DNA from: a virus | Length of the DNA stretch: 64,000 nucleotides | Strand: one strand, 5' to 3' | Virus record (IMG/VR): IMGVR_UViG_3300027816_000074 | Location: 1 to 64,000 of that record | In this document: positions 15,526 to 24,269 of the stretch, piece by piece | Layout of the letters: the number at the start of each line of letters is the position of its first letter | Numbering within the stretch: the stretch's first letter is position 1 | Position numbers and translations under genes: made by a program | Notes under the pieces: generated by a model | Told to the model about the DNA's origin: nothing | What the model saw: only the letters and a program-made list of their open reading frames with translations | Databases searched by the model: none

Positions 15526-17755
15526 CAATTTGCAGTTGGTATTTGAAGCAGCAATCGATGTAGCTAAAAAACTCAATCATGAATATCTTACAATCGAACA
15601 TTTGCTGTATGCTATGTTATGCGATGAAAGTTTTACTAATTGCATTAGCGGATATGGTTCAGATCCAGAAAGCTTAAAAAAGGATGTCGAACTCTATATC
15701 AAAAATAAATTAAATGATATAGTAATCAGCGATAATACTAAGCCAAAAAAAACTCAAGCAGTTGAGCGAGTGTTAAACAGAGCATTTACTCAAGTGCTGT
15801 TTCATGGAAGACAAAAAATTGAGTCTACAGATGTTTTTGTCTCGATTATGAGCGAAAAAAAATCTTGGGCACATTTTTATATTCAACAAGCAGACATTGA
15901 TAAAGATAAATTCCTCGATTATATTAATAATGCAGCAGAAGAGGAAGAGATTGAATCACATGACACACAGAGCGATCGTGCTCTAAAAGCTTTTACTACA
16001 AATCTAAATGAAGCTGTTAAGAAGAATAAAGTTGATCCTGTTATTGGACGCATTGACGAGTTAGAAAATATCTCTCTAGCACTTGGACGTAGATCAAAGA
16101 GTAATGTAATTCTTGTAGGCGATCCAGGTGTAGGTAAAACTGCAATAGCTGAAGGACTTGCATATAATATTGTTAAAGGTGCAGTTCCAGATTTCCTTAA
16201 AGAATATACAGTTTATAATTTAGATATTAGTGCTATGTTAGCAGGTAGCAAGTATCGTGGAGACTTTGAAGAACGCTTTAAAGCAGTATTAAAAGGCCTA
16301 AGCAAAAAAGGAAAAACTGTCCTGTTCATCGATGAAGCACATATGATCAGCGGAGCAGGAAGTGCAAATAATAGTGCAAATGATCTCAGTAATATGATGA
16401 AACCTGCACTGAGCAAAGGTAATATTAAAGTTGTTGCTAGTACTACTTGGGAAGAATATCGTAAGTACTTTGAAAAGGATCGCGCACTAATGCGTCGATT
16501 CCAACGAATTACAGTAGAAGAACCTACTGCAGAAATGACTATACAAATCCTTAAAGGAATTAAAAAATACTACGAAACTTTTCATAAAGTTAAAATTAAA
16601 GATGATGCAATTCATTCTGCCGTAAAACTTAGCATTAAGTATCAAGCAGATAAGAAATTACCAGATAAGGCAATTGATTTAATTGACTGTGCTGCAAGTA
16701 GATTTAATCTTAAATTAGCTGATGAAAGAATAATCACTACTAATGAAATTGAATACGAAATTAGTAAAATGGTTAATATTCCTGCAGAGACAATTGCAGA
16801 ACAAGAATCTTCAAATCTAGCTAATTTAGAATCTCAAATTAAAGAAGACGTCTATGGACAAGATTTTGCAATTACCGAAGTTGTAGATAAGATTCTTGTA
16901 AGCAGAGCAGGGTTAAAATCTGAAAATAAACCAGTTGGTAGTTTTGTGTTCATGGGACCAACGGGTTGCGGTAAAACTGAGACTGCTAAAGCACTGTCTA
17001 AGCACCTCGGAGTTAAGCTAATTAGATTTGATATGAGTGAATATCAAGAAAAACATTCAGTATCTAAACTAATTGGCAGTCCGCCTGGTTATGTAGGTTT
17101 CGAAGAAAATGCCGGATTATTAATTACACAGATCCAAGAATCCCCGAACTGTATACTACTGCTAGACGAGATTGAAAAAGCTCATCCGGATGTGGCAACT
17201 ATTTTGTTGCAAATTATGGACAACGGATTTGTTACAGGCAGTAATGGTAAAAAGGCAGATTGTAGAAATATTATTCTAATCTTAACTACTAATGCAGGTG
17301 CAGCAGAGTCTGAAAAGAATGTTATTGGGTTTGGTGATCAAGAAAAAGTCTACGAAGATAAAGAACTTAAGAAATTCTTTGCTCCAGAATTTAGAAATCG
17401 TCTTGATGGCATTGTTACATTCAACAAGCTTGGAAAAGAAACAATGATCAAGATTGTTGGAAAATTCATGTCAGAAGTGCGTGATCAAATTAGAGAAAAA
17501 GGCGTTAAACTAAAAATCAATAACGACGCAATTGACTGGTTAGTAGAAAAAGGGTTTGATAAGAAAATGGGTGCTCGTCCTTTACAGCGTGTAATTGATA
17601 AAGAAATTAAACGTCCGTTAGCTAAGATGATACTATTTGGTGATCTTAAGAAGGGCGGAATATTGAATATTTCTATAGAAGATGATAAAATAGCACTACG
17701 ACCAAAAGTTAGTAAGTCTAAAATTGTAACAAATGAAATTCCTGAAATCTCATAA
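15509..17755 (+). CDS. clpA: ClpA-type AAA+ unfoldase
   Basis: 748 residues, close to E. coli ClpA (758). An N-domain (about 1-145) is followed by the D1 module with GDPGVGKT (204-211) and LFIDEAH (272-278), and the D2 module with GPTGCGKT (483-490) and LLLDE (550-554), then the C-terminal sensor-2 region GARPLQR. An IGF tripeptide (606-608) sits before FFAPEFRNRLD, where ClpA has its IGL loop that docks on ClpP. No ClpP gene is in the window, so it probably directs host ClpP or works as an unfoldase. There is no ClpB-type middle domain. Confidence 0.92.
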   Translation: MVEPSDNLQLVFEAAIDVAKKLNHEYLTIEHLLYAMLCDESFTNCISGYGSDPESLKKDVELYIKNKLNDIVISDNTKPKKTQAVERVLNRAFTQVLFHGRQKIESTDVFVSIMSEKKSWAHFYIQQADIDKDKFLDYINNAAEEEEIESHDTQSDRALKAFTTNLNEAVKKNKVDPVIGRIDELENISLALGRRSKSNVILVGDPGVGKTAIAEGLAYNIVKGAVPDFLKEYTVYNLDISAMLAGSKYRGDFEERFKAVLKGLSKKGKTVLFIDEAHMISGAGSANNSANDLSNMMKPALSKGNIKVVASTTWEEYRKYFEKDRALMRRFQRITVEEPTAEMTIQILKGIKKYYETFHKVKIKDDAIHSAVKLSIKYQADKKLPDKAIDLIDCAASRFNLKLADERIITTNEIEYEISKMVNIPAETIAEQESSNLANLESQIKEDVYGQDFAITEVVDKILVSRAGLKSENKPVGSFVFMGPTGCGKTETAKALSKHLGVKLIRFDMSEYQEKHSVSKLIGSPPGYVGFEENAGLLITQIQESPNCILLLDEIEKAHPDVATILLQIMDNGFVTGSNGKKADCRNIILILTTNAGAAESEKNVIGFGDQEKVYEDKELKKFFAPEFRNRLDGIVTFNKLGKETMIKIVGKFMSEVRDQIREKGVKLKINNDAIDWLVEKGFDKKMGARPLQRVIDKEIKRPLAKMILFGDLKKGGILNISIEDDKIALRPKVSKSKIVTNEIPEIS

Positions 17756-18365
17756 TGTAAAATATAGCACTAAGCTATTCCAGAACAAATACAAATATAA
17801 AGTTGTATTCACTTCTGGAGTAGCTGGCTGGTTTCGAGGATCCAATGTTGAAAGAATAAACAAGTTTTATCATAGTAATGATGATCTTTATTATTCAAGA
17901 CGTGCATCTTCTTCTGACAAAAATCGCGCACACAAATTAGCATCAACACTGGCTGCTATTGAAAATTGGCAGTCAAGAGTAGAAACTCCAACAGTTAGTA
18001 TCTATATCAATACTGAAAAAGATCTAGAAGCAATAGTTAATGTTTGTAAAAATGAAATAAAATACATAGAAATTCCAGATCCTAATCATGTAAATTCGTT
18101 GACAGAAGGTACAATTTTAGTTAAAAAGTTAAATTTTGGTTTTAAAGTAACACTAGGTGTATCTGGACAGTGCCATGCTAATTTTGTACAATGGTGCGAA
18201 AACAATCCAAAAATAAGATTGCCTAAACGTGCAGCCAAGGATCTAAGCAAGGATCGAAGTTCGGGCGGTGGGTTTTTTTATGTCAAAGATGAAAAAAGTC
18301 TCACTATGGTTAAAATGTTCCTAGGACGTACAATTACTAAAGTAGAAACTGTAGTTCAAGCTTAA
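17733..18365 (+). CDS. conserved phage protein, unknown
   Basis: 210 residues, overlapping clpA by 23 bases. It contains two similar halves in outline: YKYKVVFTSGVAGWFRGSNV with a following KNRAHKLASTL helix, and LNFGFKVTLGVSGQCHANFV followed by SLTMVKMFLG. The FTSG..GWFRGS..R pattern is absent from enzyme families I know. A shorter protein at 47180 shares the ...KLNQMF..KDFQVYKL type C-terminus, hinting at a related fold. Last gene before a terminator. Confidence 0.5.
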   Translation: MKFLKSHNVKYSTKLFQNKYKYKVVFTSGVAGWFRGSNVERINKFYHSNDDLYYSRRASSSDKNRAHKLASTLAAIENWQSRVETPTVSIYINTEKDLEAIVNVCKNEIKYIEIPDPNHVNSLTEGTILVKKLNFGFKVTLGVSGQCHANFVQWCENNPKIRLPKRAAKDLSKDRSSGGGFFYVKDEKSLTMVKMFLGRTITKVETVVQA

Positions 18366-18377
18366 AAGCTGTTTATT

Positions 18378-18417
18378 AAGAGTCTCGATACGATAAATAT
18401 CGTAAAGGGGCTTTTTT
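18378..18417 (+). terminator. terminator nested with a late promoter and ribosome site
   Basis: The outer stem AAGAGTCTC (18378-18386) pairs with GGGGCTTTT (18407-18415), allowing G-U pairs. Inside it ACGAT (18390-18394) pairs with ATCGT (18399-18403). A T run follows, directly before ATG 18418. Confidence 0.65.
18392..18400 (+). promoter_or_regulatory. late promoter box (GATAAATAT) inside the terminator hairpin
   Basis: GATAAATAT is the tip of the hairpin described above, 18 bases before ATG 18418. Confidence 0.55.
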
Positions 18418-20094
18418 ATGACTACATCATTACTAAGAAATTATATAGATATTTTAAACGAACAACAATCTAATCAAGTCAAAGTACCTCCAATTCCTGC
18501 TCTTCCTCCAACTGATGGGGAACTTAATGGAGGCGAAAAAGTCTATTCTAATCCCGATGGCACAAGATCATATGCTGGAGCATTTGGCAAATTTACATAT
18601 GATAAATCCGGCAAGGCAATAAAATATGCCACTCCTAATCTAGGCGGATTTGGAAAAGAGATTGATTTGCAAACCGGCCTTGTTAATACAGATGCGCAGG
18701 TAGGCGACATTAAAATGTCTACTAAACAGCGTCCAGATCAGAGCACAGTCACTAGTGCTAGTACTTCTGTTGGTGCTAATACTGTTTCTATGGATCAAGG
18801 TATAGGATTTGGTGGTGCAGGCAAGGATGTTGAACAAGGTGGGAATAAAATTTATAGCGTAACTGGTCCTGATCCAGAAGATAAAAGACAAGAACCAGAT
18901 AAACAAAGTTTCGTTGGTAGAAAACCATCGCAACAAGAGCTAGGTGTGTTAATGAAGGAATCTAATAAAATGTCATTAAGAAAATATTTAGATATACTAA
19001 ATGAAGGTCCTCCTCCGGGAGTAGGGCCCAATGCTGCTCCTAAAAAACAAGCAGCACCAACTATGCAACAAAGAGCAGATCAATTAGCCGCAGCAGATTC
19101 TCAAACAGGACAAGGCATGAGAGATATTGAAAAAGGTAATTATGCTGGCGGAGCAGTAGGAGTAGCTAAAGGTGTAAACCAAATGGCCAATGCTGCTGGT
19201 TTGTCGTTTTTAGATAAACTAAAAATGGGCTGGATGTTTGCCAAGGCTGGAGTAAGAGGACTAATCACTGGATTAAAAGCAGGAGATGCCGGTGCAGGAG
19301 CAAATGCGGCTGCTGCTAGTCTGATAGGCGAAGTTATTCCAGAAGTACACAAGTATGTAAATAGTCCTAATTTTGCAAAAGAATTCGAAGCTGGCGTAAT
19401 GAAGATGAAGGATAGTCCTGATCCTAAAAATAAAGAAATGTATCAAAAATATATGTCAGGAGAGCTAACTGCTAATAGTTTCAAAGCCTATGTAAATCGT
19501 CAATATGATGATTATTTAAAGATGCAAAAAGGTCAGAATGCATCAGGAGATGTAGATGATAATATGTATACAACACCTTCTGCTCCTATGAATACTAGTA
19601 ATTACTCGGCACAAACTCCGACTCCAGCAGAAGGAATACAATATAAAAATAAAAGTCTTCTAGAGCATATCGAAGAAATAGAAAATGAAGGGTCGTTAAG
19701 TTCTGGAGATTATTTCCATATAGAACTAGCAGAAGATGAAGGCATTGAAACTTGGGTCATTGCTGAGTGGAGTGAATCTGTATTGATCGAAGCAGACTCT
19801 GCTACTCTTAAATTATTAGAAGAACACGGCTGTACCTTCCATGATGAATTAACAGAAGCAGAATACCAAGGACGCAGCGTGTCATTAGGCAAACCCATGG
19901 CTGGCGATGTTAAAAAATCTAAAGTTTATGTTAAGAAGCCAAATGGCAAAGTAGTTAAAGTAAATTTCGGCGACAAAAAGTTAAGTATTAAAAAACATAT
20001 TCCTGGTCGCAGAAAATCTTTTAGAGCAAGACACAATTGTGCTAATCCAGGACCACGTTGGAAGGCACGTTACTGGTCATGCAGAGCATGGTAA
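18418..20094 (+). CDS. putative capsid-cargo polyprotein with three repeated cleavage-like elements
   Basis: 558 residues. A 12-residue element is repeated three times: SLLRNYIDILNE (4-15), MSLRKYLDILNE (185-196) and SLLEHIEEIENE (413-424). The first two end in LxE, the cleavage signature of the T4 prohead protease gp21. The segments between differ: a Gly/Ser-rich region, an Ala/Gly-rich helical region with a hydrophobic stretch (about 255-310), and a C-terminal basic domain (VYVKKPNGKVVKVNFGDKK...) with Cys pairs that is common in T4-like marine phage virion proteins. Read as an internal head protein; cleavage is inferred. Confidence 0.55.
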   Translation: MTTSLLRNYIDILNEQQSNQVKVPPIPALPPTDGELNGGEKVYSNPDGTRSYAGAFGKFTYDKSGKAIKYATPNLGGFGKEIDLQTGLVNTDAQVGDIKMSTKQRPDQSTVTSASTSVGANTVSMDQGIGFGGAGKDVEQGGNKIYSVTGPDPEDKRQEPDKQSFVGRKPSQQELGVLMKESNKMSLRKYLDILNEGPPPGVGPNAAPKKQAAPTMQQRADQLAAADSQTGQGMRDIEKGNYAGGAVGVAKGVNQMANAAGLSFLDKLKMGWMFAKAGVRGLITGLKAGDAGAGANAAAASLIGEVIPEVHKYVNSPNFAKEFEAGVMKMKDSPDPKNKEMYQKYMSGELTANSFKAYVNRQYDDYLKMQKGQNASGDVDDNMYTTPSAPMNTSNYSAQTPTPAEGIQYKNKSLLEHIEEIENEGSLSSGDYFHIELAEDEGIETWVIAEWSESVLIEADSATLKLLEEHGCTFHDELTEAEYQGRSVSLGKPMAGDVKKSKVYVKKPNGKVVKVNFGDKKLSIKKHIPGRRKSFRARHNCANPGPRWKARYWSCRAW

Positions 20095-20441
20095 AAGAGA
20101 TGGATAAAATGAACCCTTTAGATATTACAAGAAAAAAAGATAAAGATACATTAGATTTTGATCTAATTGAAGATGTTATCTATTTTATGAACAATGATCC
20201 AGAATTTTATAGGAAAACCTATTTTCCATTTATTCATAAATTTAAAAGTTATATAGATGCAGGTCGCAGATTAAAACCTGTAGTGTTTGCACCTATGTGT
20301 AAAAAGGCTTTTGATTTATATCAAAATAAATTTCCTCAAGAAAGTATGCATTTAGAATTATCTAAATCAGATTATAAAGACATGTGCGGTAAATTACACG
20401 AAAAAGAAATGACCAATATTAAAGAGGGTCATTATGATTAA
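20088..20441 (+). CDS. conserved phage protein, unknown
   Basis: 117 residues from ATG 20088, which overlaps the previous stop; ATGs at 20100 and 20109 are equally possible starts. Helical, with FYRKTYFPFIHKFKSYIDAG and a two-Cys C-terminal half. Overlaps the next gene by 8 bases. No enzyme motif seen. It separates the 558-residue cargo-like protein from the nucleotidyltransferase genes and is co-transcribed with them. Confidence 0.5.
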   Translation: MVKEMDKMNPLDITRKKDKDTLDFDLIEDVIYFMNNDPEFYRKTYFPFIHKFKSYIDAGRRLKPVVFAPMCKKAFDLYQNKFPQESMHLELSKSDYKDMCGKLHEKEMTNIKEGHYD

Positions 20442-21177
20442 TGTAAATGAAGGTGGAAACGTAATTCCAGGTGCTAAAGAAATTAATAAGAGAAATTTCC
20501 AAAGTGCAATGCAAAATCTTCAACAGGTATTACCAGATGGCATCAATGTCTATCCTATTGGCAGTGCAGGTAAGAAAGAAATCAGTAGTGATATTGATGC
20601 ACTGATTGACGCAAAAGAATTAATGTCAGTTTTTCCTGCAAAAGAATTAAAATTAAGTCGTAAGGCTCTAGAGGACTATTTTAAAGAAAACGGATACTTT
20701 GCCGCAAGAACAGGTGTTAGTATTCACGTAGGCATTCCTACTGGCGAAGGCGAGGAAATTGTACAAGTTGATCTTATGGCTGTAGAAAATGCTGCTGAAG
20801 TCCAACCTTTACACACTCATGACTACGACGAACCTACAATGAAGGGCGGAACCTTACACGCTATATGGGCAGATTTAGCTAATATGAGTCAACTTCCTGG
20901 TCATGAAAGTCTAATGATGAGTCCTTATAAAGGATTGGTTGATAGAAATACTAAAGAATTAATAACCAGCGATAAAGACAAAATCGCAAAAGTAATTATT
21001 GGATCAACGGCAAGTGCAGATGACATGGGATCACCTAAAAAAATGCTAAAGGCTCTAGAACCATATACTGAAAAGTATCAAGCAATTAAAACAAAATATT
21101 TTCCACAAACAGAAAGTTATGTTCCTGGAACAACTACTTGGTTTAGGCAAATGATTAATATAGCGAGTGTCCGATGA
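20434..21177 (+). CDS. polymerase beta-type nucleotidyltransferase
   Basis: 247 residues. GSAGKKEISSDIDALID (about 43-59) is the GS...DxD signature of the Pol beta superfamily, with a third acidic residue in VQVDLMAVE. The enzyme should transfer a nucleotide to an RNA end, protein or small molecule. It begins MINVNEGGNV, with a VNE that fits the short (I/L/V)xE leader seen in the following genes. It is directly followed by ligase-type and HxGH-type nucleotidyltransferases, so the three probably work together. Substrate unknown. Confidence 0.65.
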   Translation: MINVNEGGNVIPGAKEINKRNFQSAMQNLQQVLPDGINVYPIGSAGKKEISSDIDALIDAKELMSVFPAKELKLSRKALEDYFKENGYFAARTGVSIHVGIPTGEGEEIVQVDLMAVENAAEVQPLHTHDYDEPTMKGGTLHAIWADLANMSQLPGHESLMMSPYKGLVDRNTKELITSDKDKIAKVIIGSTASADDMGSPKKMLKALEPYTEKYQAIKTKYFPQTESYVPGTTTWFRQMINIASVR

Positions 21178-22328
21178 AATTAAGAGAATTGTTTGAAGCT
21201 GCTGCTCCTAAAGTTGGTAGAAAATATCAACACGTAGAAGACCTTGTAATTACTAATGGAGTACAGGGCGGGCTTCACGCAGTCGAAAGACTTAGAGATA
21301 TGGTAGATGATCCTAAGACTATTGAATTAAAGTGGGACGGAAATCCAGTAGTCTATTGGGGCAGAGATGCTGAAGGACGGTTTAGTCTTATACCTAAAAA
21401 TGCTTGGGAATACTTAAAAAGAGGCAAGCAGGAATTAGAAAACGGTATTAAAACTGTGATGTACGATCCCGAAGATATAAAAGATTTTATATTAGGCACA
21501 GGAAAACTAGATCCAGCAAAACAAAAAGAAAGAGAAAAGTTTGCTCAAGAAATTTCTGGATTATGGAATTATTTTGAAAAAGCCAGTCCACAAAAGGGAT
21601 ATGTTGAAGGCGGAATACTTTTTAGACCTGGACAGCCTGGCTGGTCCGGAGATCCTAATCCTTCAACGGGTGAATTTGATTTTACTCCAAATATAACTTC
21701 GTTTCATATAGGACCAGAATCACAACTATATGAAAAAATTAAAAGAGCTAAAATAATGGTAGCAGTGACCGGCTATTACGAAGAACTTGGTAGCAGTGAC
21801 GAGTTAAGATATCCAGATGCAGAAGCACTCAGCACAGAAGATGTTATAGTTCAAGGTACTACTTACATTGAAAAACTAGAAGGATTAGAAGTTCCAGAAT
21901 TAGATCAAATAGAAGAATACTTAAATAATCCAAAAGTTTCTAGTGCTATTTCAAGGTACTTGTCTCCAAAGCCTGGACTGAGTAATCCGGGAAGTGTTTT
22001 ATATACGTTTTTAAATGCTAATCTTAGAAAAAATAATCTTACTCAAGCATTTCAAAGTTGGTCGCCAACAAAATTAAGTGCTGGACAAAATCAAAAAATG
22101 TTGTCAGACATGGAAGGATTAGATTCTACTCTAAAAGCTGTAGAGATGCTTACAAATGCTAAAATGAAAGTGATTGCTGCTGCTAGTTTAGGAACACACG
22201 GCGGTATAAGACAAACTAAACCAGAAGGATATGCACAAGCACATCCAGGTAAAAAATTTAAATATGACATTCCTGGTCAATTTATAAAAGCGATTGATCA
22301 AGATACTTGGTCTCCAAAAAAGGATTGA
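21174..22328 (+). CDS. ligase-type covalent nucleotidyltransferase (RNA/DNA ligase-like)
   Basis: 384 residues, ATGA overlap. KWDG (about residues 54-57, in ELKWDGNPVVYWG) is motif I, with the lysine that becomes adenylylated. VEGGILFRPG further on resembles motif IV. This is the core of the ATP-dependent ligase superfamily; the rest diverges from T4 Rnl1/Rnl2 and DNA ligase, so the substrate is open. The N-terminus MKLRELFEAAAP matches the short leader with LFE/A of neighbouring genes and T4-type capsid-targeting peptides. Could seal or cap RNA, or modify proteins. Confidence 0.6.
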   Translation: MKLRELFEAAAPKVGRKYQHVEDLVITNGVQGGLHAVERLRDMVDDPKTIELKWDGNPVVYWGRDAEGRFSLIPKNAWEYLKRGKQELENGIKTVMYDPEDIKDFILGTGKLDPAKQKEREKFAQEISGLWNYFEKASPQKGYVEGGILFRPGQPGWSGDPNPSTGEFDFTPNITSFHIGPESQLYEKIKRAKIMVAVTGYYEELGSSDELRYPDAEALSTEDVIVQGTTYIEKLEGLEVPELDQIEEYLNNPKVSSAISRYLSPKPGLSNPGSVLYTFLNANLRKNNLTQAFQSWSPTKLSAGQNQKMLSDMEGLDSTLKAVEMLTNAKMKVIAAASLGTHGGIRQTKPEGYAQAHPGKKFKYDIPGQFIKAIDQDTWSPKKD

Positions 22329-22329
22329 A

Positions 22330-24198
22330 ATGAAAATTAATAATTTATTTGAAGATTTAACAAGAACAGGCGAGAGTAAAAGTGCAGTAGTAGGCTGGGG
22401 ACGTGGTATGGGACATAAAGGCCACATGTTCTTAGCCAGTAGCGTAGTAACTCATGCAGATGAACTTTCAGCAGATCCGTATTTTGTAGTTAGCAAAACA
22501 GTGGGCAAGGATGATCCAATAACCCCAGAAGAAAAATTAGAAATTTATAAAAAAGTTTTCCCAGAAAAAGGACATATTTTTCAAACTGCTAGCGACGAGA
22601 TGCCAGACCTTACGAGAGTGTTATCAAAATTAAATAGTTTAGGCTATGATAATGTTACTGTAGTTGTAGGCGCAGATCAAAAAAAAGCACTGAGCTATGT
22701 TCAAAATTATAATGGAACTCCTGATAAAAAAGGAAATATTCCATATAGTTTTAAAGAATTGAATGTAATTAGTAGACAAGAAACTAATGATCCTAATGCA
22801 GGAGAGGAAGGACCAAGGGCCACACCAATGAGAGATATATTAAAAAATCCAAATGCAAGCGAAGAAGAAAAATTTAAATTATGGCGATCATCAATGAGCC
22901 CCGAATTAAGCGACCAAGAAGTAAAAGACTTAATGAGTAAGGCTTCGGATCGCATGGGGGAATTCACTGGGAAAAAAGATAAGGTTGCAGAATCAGTAAC
23001 TCCTGATCAATTTAAAAAAACTATGCTTTCTGAAGTAAAAAGACTTGTAGAAGAAATAAAGAAAGACCCTTATATCTCTAAAATGTTAAAAGAAGATAAT
23101 CAGGATGAAGACTACTATTATGTAGTTCGTCGTCAGACTGAACAAGACATTGAATTAGAAATGCCTTCAAAGATGTGGACCGGTCTTAAACCTAAACATG
23201 CCACATACGAAGAAGCCAAAGCAGCATACGAAGAACTAAAGAACAAGCATCCTAGAGAAAAGTTCACAGTTACAAGACATCCTAGGACATCTCACATAGG
23301 TGGCAAACCTAATCGAGAGTTTCCAGAAGGTGTGGCGGAAGGCTCTGACAATATTGAACAAATCAAAGCCAAAATTCGAGAGTTAGAAGCAGAACAGGAA
23401 GAAAACAAATATGGTTCTTTTGCCTATGACAGTGTAGACGCTGAACTGCAATTTTTATACGGAAAGTTAGATAAAATTAAAAAGCAAGGTGTGGCGGAAG
23501 GCTCAGATGATATTGAGGATACACGACAATGGAGAGATGCTATTGCTTTAGCCAAATCACAAAAGGCGATCCGTCAGGCTCGATATGGCAAAGACCAAAA
23601 GTTTTATGCCGACGGCACACCAGTAACTCCTGAGGAAGTTGCTCGCAGAGCCGCAGAAAGAAAAGCCAAAAAGAAAGGTGTGGCGGAAGGCTCTGGCGGT
23701 GCCAGATATAAAATAAAAAGCATTGGTAAAGACAAGAACGGTGATTATTACATCAGCCCTAACACAGGCAAAAAAGTTTACAAGAATGCTAAAGTGGGTG
23801 ATCACGAAACTCCACGCGGGGAAGTAAAACCTAATGTGGCGGAAGGTAAAATTAAAATAAAAATTAAACATCCGCCAGAAACTGCTCAAGAAAAGTTATA
23901 TAAGAAGCATCAAGAATTAAGAAAGAAAAGTGGCTTACCTGATCCAGAAGAATATAAAAAGAAAGCAGCCGAAAAACAAAAAGAAATTGATGACATGAAA
24001 GAAGCTAAAACTGCTGAGCCACCTAAACCAAGAAACTTTGTAGCTAAAAACGCAAAAACAGCAGGTGCAGGCAAGCATAAAGATGCTAAGAAAGCAGAAA
24101 AGCAAGGAAAAGTTAAGCACAAAGCACAGAGCATACCATTAGATGAATCTAAATGGGGGCCTGCTATGAAAGCATATGCTAAAAGAAACATACCCTAG
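22330..24198 (+). CDS. HxGH nucleotidyltransferase fused to a GVAEG-repeat cassette tail
   Basis: 622 residues from ATG 22330; an upstream TTG/ATG would extend into the previous gene. The N-terminal domain (about 15-210) has GHKGH (28-32), a VVVGADQKK strand and a late TPMRD motif, as in adenylyl/cytidylyltransferases. From residue 218 the protein becomes a chain of unrelated charged segments separated by VAES (219-222), GVAEGS (334-339), GVAEGS (387-392), GVAEGS (450-455) and VAEG (503-506). The N-terminus is MKINNLFED. Three joints are identical 17-base DNA repeats. Each joint fits a prohead-protease site; cleavage is inferred. Confidence 0.65.
   Translation: MKINNLFEDLTRTGESKSAVVGWGRGMGHKGHMFLASSVVTHADELSADPYFVVSKTVGKDDPITPEEKLEIYKKVFPEKGHIFQTASDEMPDLTRVLSKLNSLGYDNVTVVVGADQKKALSYVQNYNGTPDKKGNIPYSFKELNVISRQETNDPNAGEEGPRATPMRDILKNPNASEEEKFKLWRSSMSPELSDQEVKDLMSKASDRMGEFTGKKDKVAESVTPDQFKKTMLSEVKRLVEEIKKDPYISKMLKEDNQDEDYYYVVRRQTEQDIELEMPSKMWTGLKPKHATYEEAKAAYEELKNKHPREKFTVTRHPRTSHIGGKPNREFPEGVAEGSDNIEQIKAKIRELEAEQEENKYGSFAYDSVDAELQFLYGKLDKIKKQGVAEGSDDIEDTRQWRDAIALAKSQKAIRQARYGKDQKFYADGTPVTPEEVARRAAERKAKKKGVAEGSGGARYKIKSIGKDKNGDYYISPNTGKKVYKNAKVGDHETPRGEVKPNVAEGKIKIKIKHPPETAQEKLYKKHQELRKKSGLPDPEEYKKKAAEKQKEIDDMKEAKTAEPPKPRNFVAKNAKTAGAGKHKDAKKAEKQGKVKHKAQSIPLDESKWGPAMKAYAKRNIP
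23329..23693 (+). repeat. three exact 17-bp direct repeats encoding GVAEGS
   Basis: ggtgtggcggaaggctc occurs at 23329-23345, 23488-23504 and 23677-23693; a shorter copy tgtggcggaaggt is at 23835-23847. All are in the same frame and separate unrelated segments. Confidence 0.9.
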
Positions 24199-24269
24199 GA
24201 CCGTTTGGGGTTATGTGGCCGGCTGCTGGCCCGATCAACGGATTCGCTACCCTGAAGATCTAAAGTGAG
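24199..24269 (+). other. GC-rich intergenic element with nested inverted repeats
   Basis: This 70-base gap is visibly richer in G+C than its surroundings. CCGTT (24201-24205) can pair with AACGG (24237-24241), and inside it GGCC (24217-24220) with GGCC (24228-24231). It does not fold as a tRNA and has no T run. It may be a structured RNA or protein-binding site. Confidence 0.3.

Noticed and set aside
18390-18403. Perfect ACGAT/ATCGT inverted repeat as a repressor operator
   Set aside because: It coincides with the late promoter box and terminator, which explain it; there is no second copy elsewhere.
23910-24191. Overlapping minus-strand frames with hydrophobic segments opposite the 22330 gene
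   Set aside because: They are complements of Lys/Ala-rich codons, which read as Phe/Ser/Cys-rich hydrophobic peptides; no start signals.
24199-24269. tRNA gene in the GC-rich gap
   Set aside because: No acceptor stem, T-arm or anticodon loop pairing fits; only simple nested stems are present.
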